Shown: piece by piece, positions 6,793-7,143 of the stretch
Numbering within the stretch: the first letter of the stretch is position 1
How the letters are laid out: every line of letters starts with the position of its first letter
NCBI GenBank assembly: GCA_937960785.1
Contig: CALGOZ010000122.1
Span: forward strand, 1-7,143
Direction: 5' to 3'
DNA length: 7,143 nt
Source of the DNA: an uncultured Pseudogracilibacillus sp.
Lineage (GTDB): Bacteria > Bacillota > Bacilli > Bacillales > Amphibacillaceae
Program-made: the position numbers and the translations under genes
The notes under the pieces: model-generated
Told to the model about the DNA's origin: nothing
Database searches by the model: none
What the model saw: the letters and a program-made list of their open reading frames with translations, nothing else

Positions 6793-6999
6793 TTAAAAGC
6801 TCGAGAATTAATGTTCCAAACCTTTGGATTTTCAATCCACGCACCCCGTGTAGGAGTGCGACGTCAAAAGTTTACGAGTTTTATCGTAATGACGAAAATT
6901 TCAATCCACGCACCCCTTGTAGGGATGCGACTTAATGGATAAAAAAGGGTTTAATTCTCGAAATAATTTCAATCCACGCACCCCGTATAGGAGTGCGAC

Positions 7000-7143
7000 C
7001 CACAATTTGATTACAAACACACTGAAGCACTAAGCTGCGATAACTTACACGGTGGGGGCGTCCAATGAGCAGGTCTAGACACAAAGTGAAGAAAACCTAC
7101 ACAGTGGAAGCGTCCAGTGTATAACTTAACACGAAATTTAGAT
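7000..7143 (-). promoter_or_regulatory. Candidate CRISPR leader region
   Basis: This stretch directly precedes the best-conserved repeat in the inferred direction of transcription and has no reading frame of note. No convincing promoter is seen: a TTGGAC hexamer occurs within one internal repeat copy and a TATACA near the window edge, but neither has a good partner. The region is less A+T-rich than many leaders because of the G+C-rich direct repeat units it carries, and it may continue past the window edge. Confidence 0.55.
7042..7119. repeat. Imperfect 26-bp direct repeat inside the leader region, 52-bp period
   Basis: Copies at 7042-7067 and 7094-7119 share the pattern AAC-TACAC-GTGG-GCGTCCA-TG with 21 of 26 matches; all five differences are transitions. 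The distance between starts is 52 bp, about five helical turns. A sequence ATAACTTAACACG at 7122-7134 resembles the beginning of a further copy. The repeat has no resemblance to the CRISPR repeat of this array. Confidence 0.75.

Larger units (their letters stand above)
6689..6999 (-). CRISPR. CRISPR array, five 34-bp repeats and four spacers, read on the minus strand
   Basis: Repeats lie at 6966-6999, 6898-6931, 6829-6862, 6759-6792 and 6689-6722. On the minus strand the consensus begins GTCGCACTCC and ends GTGCGTGGATTGAAAT. Spacers are 6932-6965 (34), 6863-6897 (35), 6793-6828 (36) and 6723-6758 (36). The first three repeats can form an 8-bp hairpin (CGCACTCC with GGGGTGCG, one wobble pair) around a 5-nt loop, leaving the ATTGAAAT end as the expected crRNA 5' tag. 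The last two repeats are eroded, most of all at 6689-6722. Degeneration at the left, the ATTGAAAT polarity and the downstream minus-strand terminator all agree that the leader is on the right. The repeat is of the class often seen with type I-C systems, although the adjacent genes are type III. Confidence 0.95.

Noticed and set aside
7073..7080. Palindrome GTCTAGAC in the leader region as an operator
   Set aside because: Eight bases of symmetry are common by chance and no second copy or nearby promoter element supports a binding site.

Overview
The window looks like part of a type III CRISPR-Cas locus from a low-to-moderate G+C member of the Bacillota, probably Bacillales. The evidence for the host is roughly 40% G+C by eye, strong AGGAGG-type ribosome binding sites, and a CRISPR repeat of the GTCGCAC...GTGGATTGAAAT class known from Bacillus-type I-C arrays. 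The host assignment is an inference from style, not from a marker gene.

Everything recognisable lies on the minus strand, so the locus reads from right to left. At the right edge, 7000-7143 is a candidate CRISPR leader carrying an imperfect 26-bp direct repeat. Next, 6689-6999 is a short array of five 34-bp repeats and four spacers of 34-36 bp. The three leader-proximal repeats are near-consensus and the two trailer-end repeats are degenerate. A 31-bp direct repeat pair of unknown meaning (6547-6640) follows, then a good rho-independent terminator (6499-6523). A gene-free A+T-rich stretch with a 23-bp tandem repeat (6212-6257) leads to the cas operon.

The operon order is cas6 (GTG start at 6082), a CARF-HEPN ribonuclease of the Csx1/Csx2 (TIGR02221, DxTHG) group, a compact Cas10-like protein that lacks an HD nuclease domain, and a large multi-domain RAMP protein that runs off the left edge. 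The gaps are 31 bp, 25 bp and a 4-bp ATGA overlap, so these genes are very probably one transcription unit. The RAMP gene reads open from its ATG at 1977 to base 1 (659 codons). It shows a Cas7-like unit followed by a Csx10/Cas5-like unit, which points to subtype III-D or a III-D-like variant.

Proposed working model: the array transcript is cut by Cas6 at its repeat hairpins. The resulting crRNAs guide an effector built from the RAMP fusion, Cas10-like protein and further subunits beyond the left edge. On target binding, the Cas10-like palm domains (SGDD in place of GGDD) would make cyclic oligoadenylate, which would activate the HEPN RNase of the CARF protein. No adaptation genes (cas1, cas2), no HD domain and no type I-C genes are visible here, so they may lie elsewhere or be absent. 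The most unusual points are the fused RAMP architecture, the HD-less SGDD Cas10, and the pairing of an I-C-style array with a III-D-like gene set.
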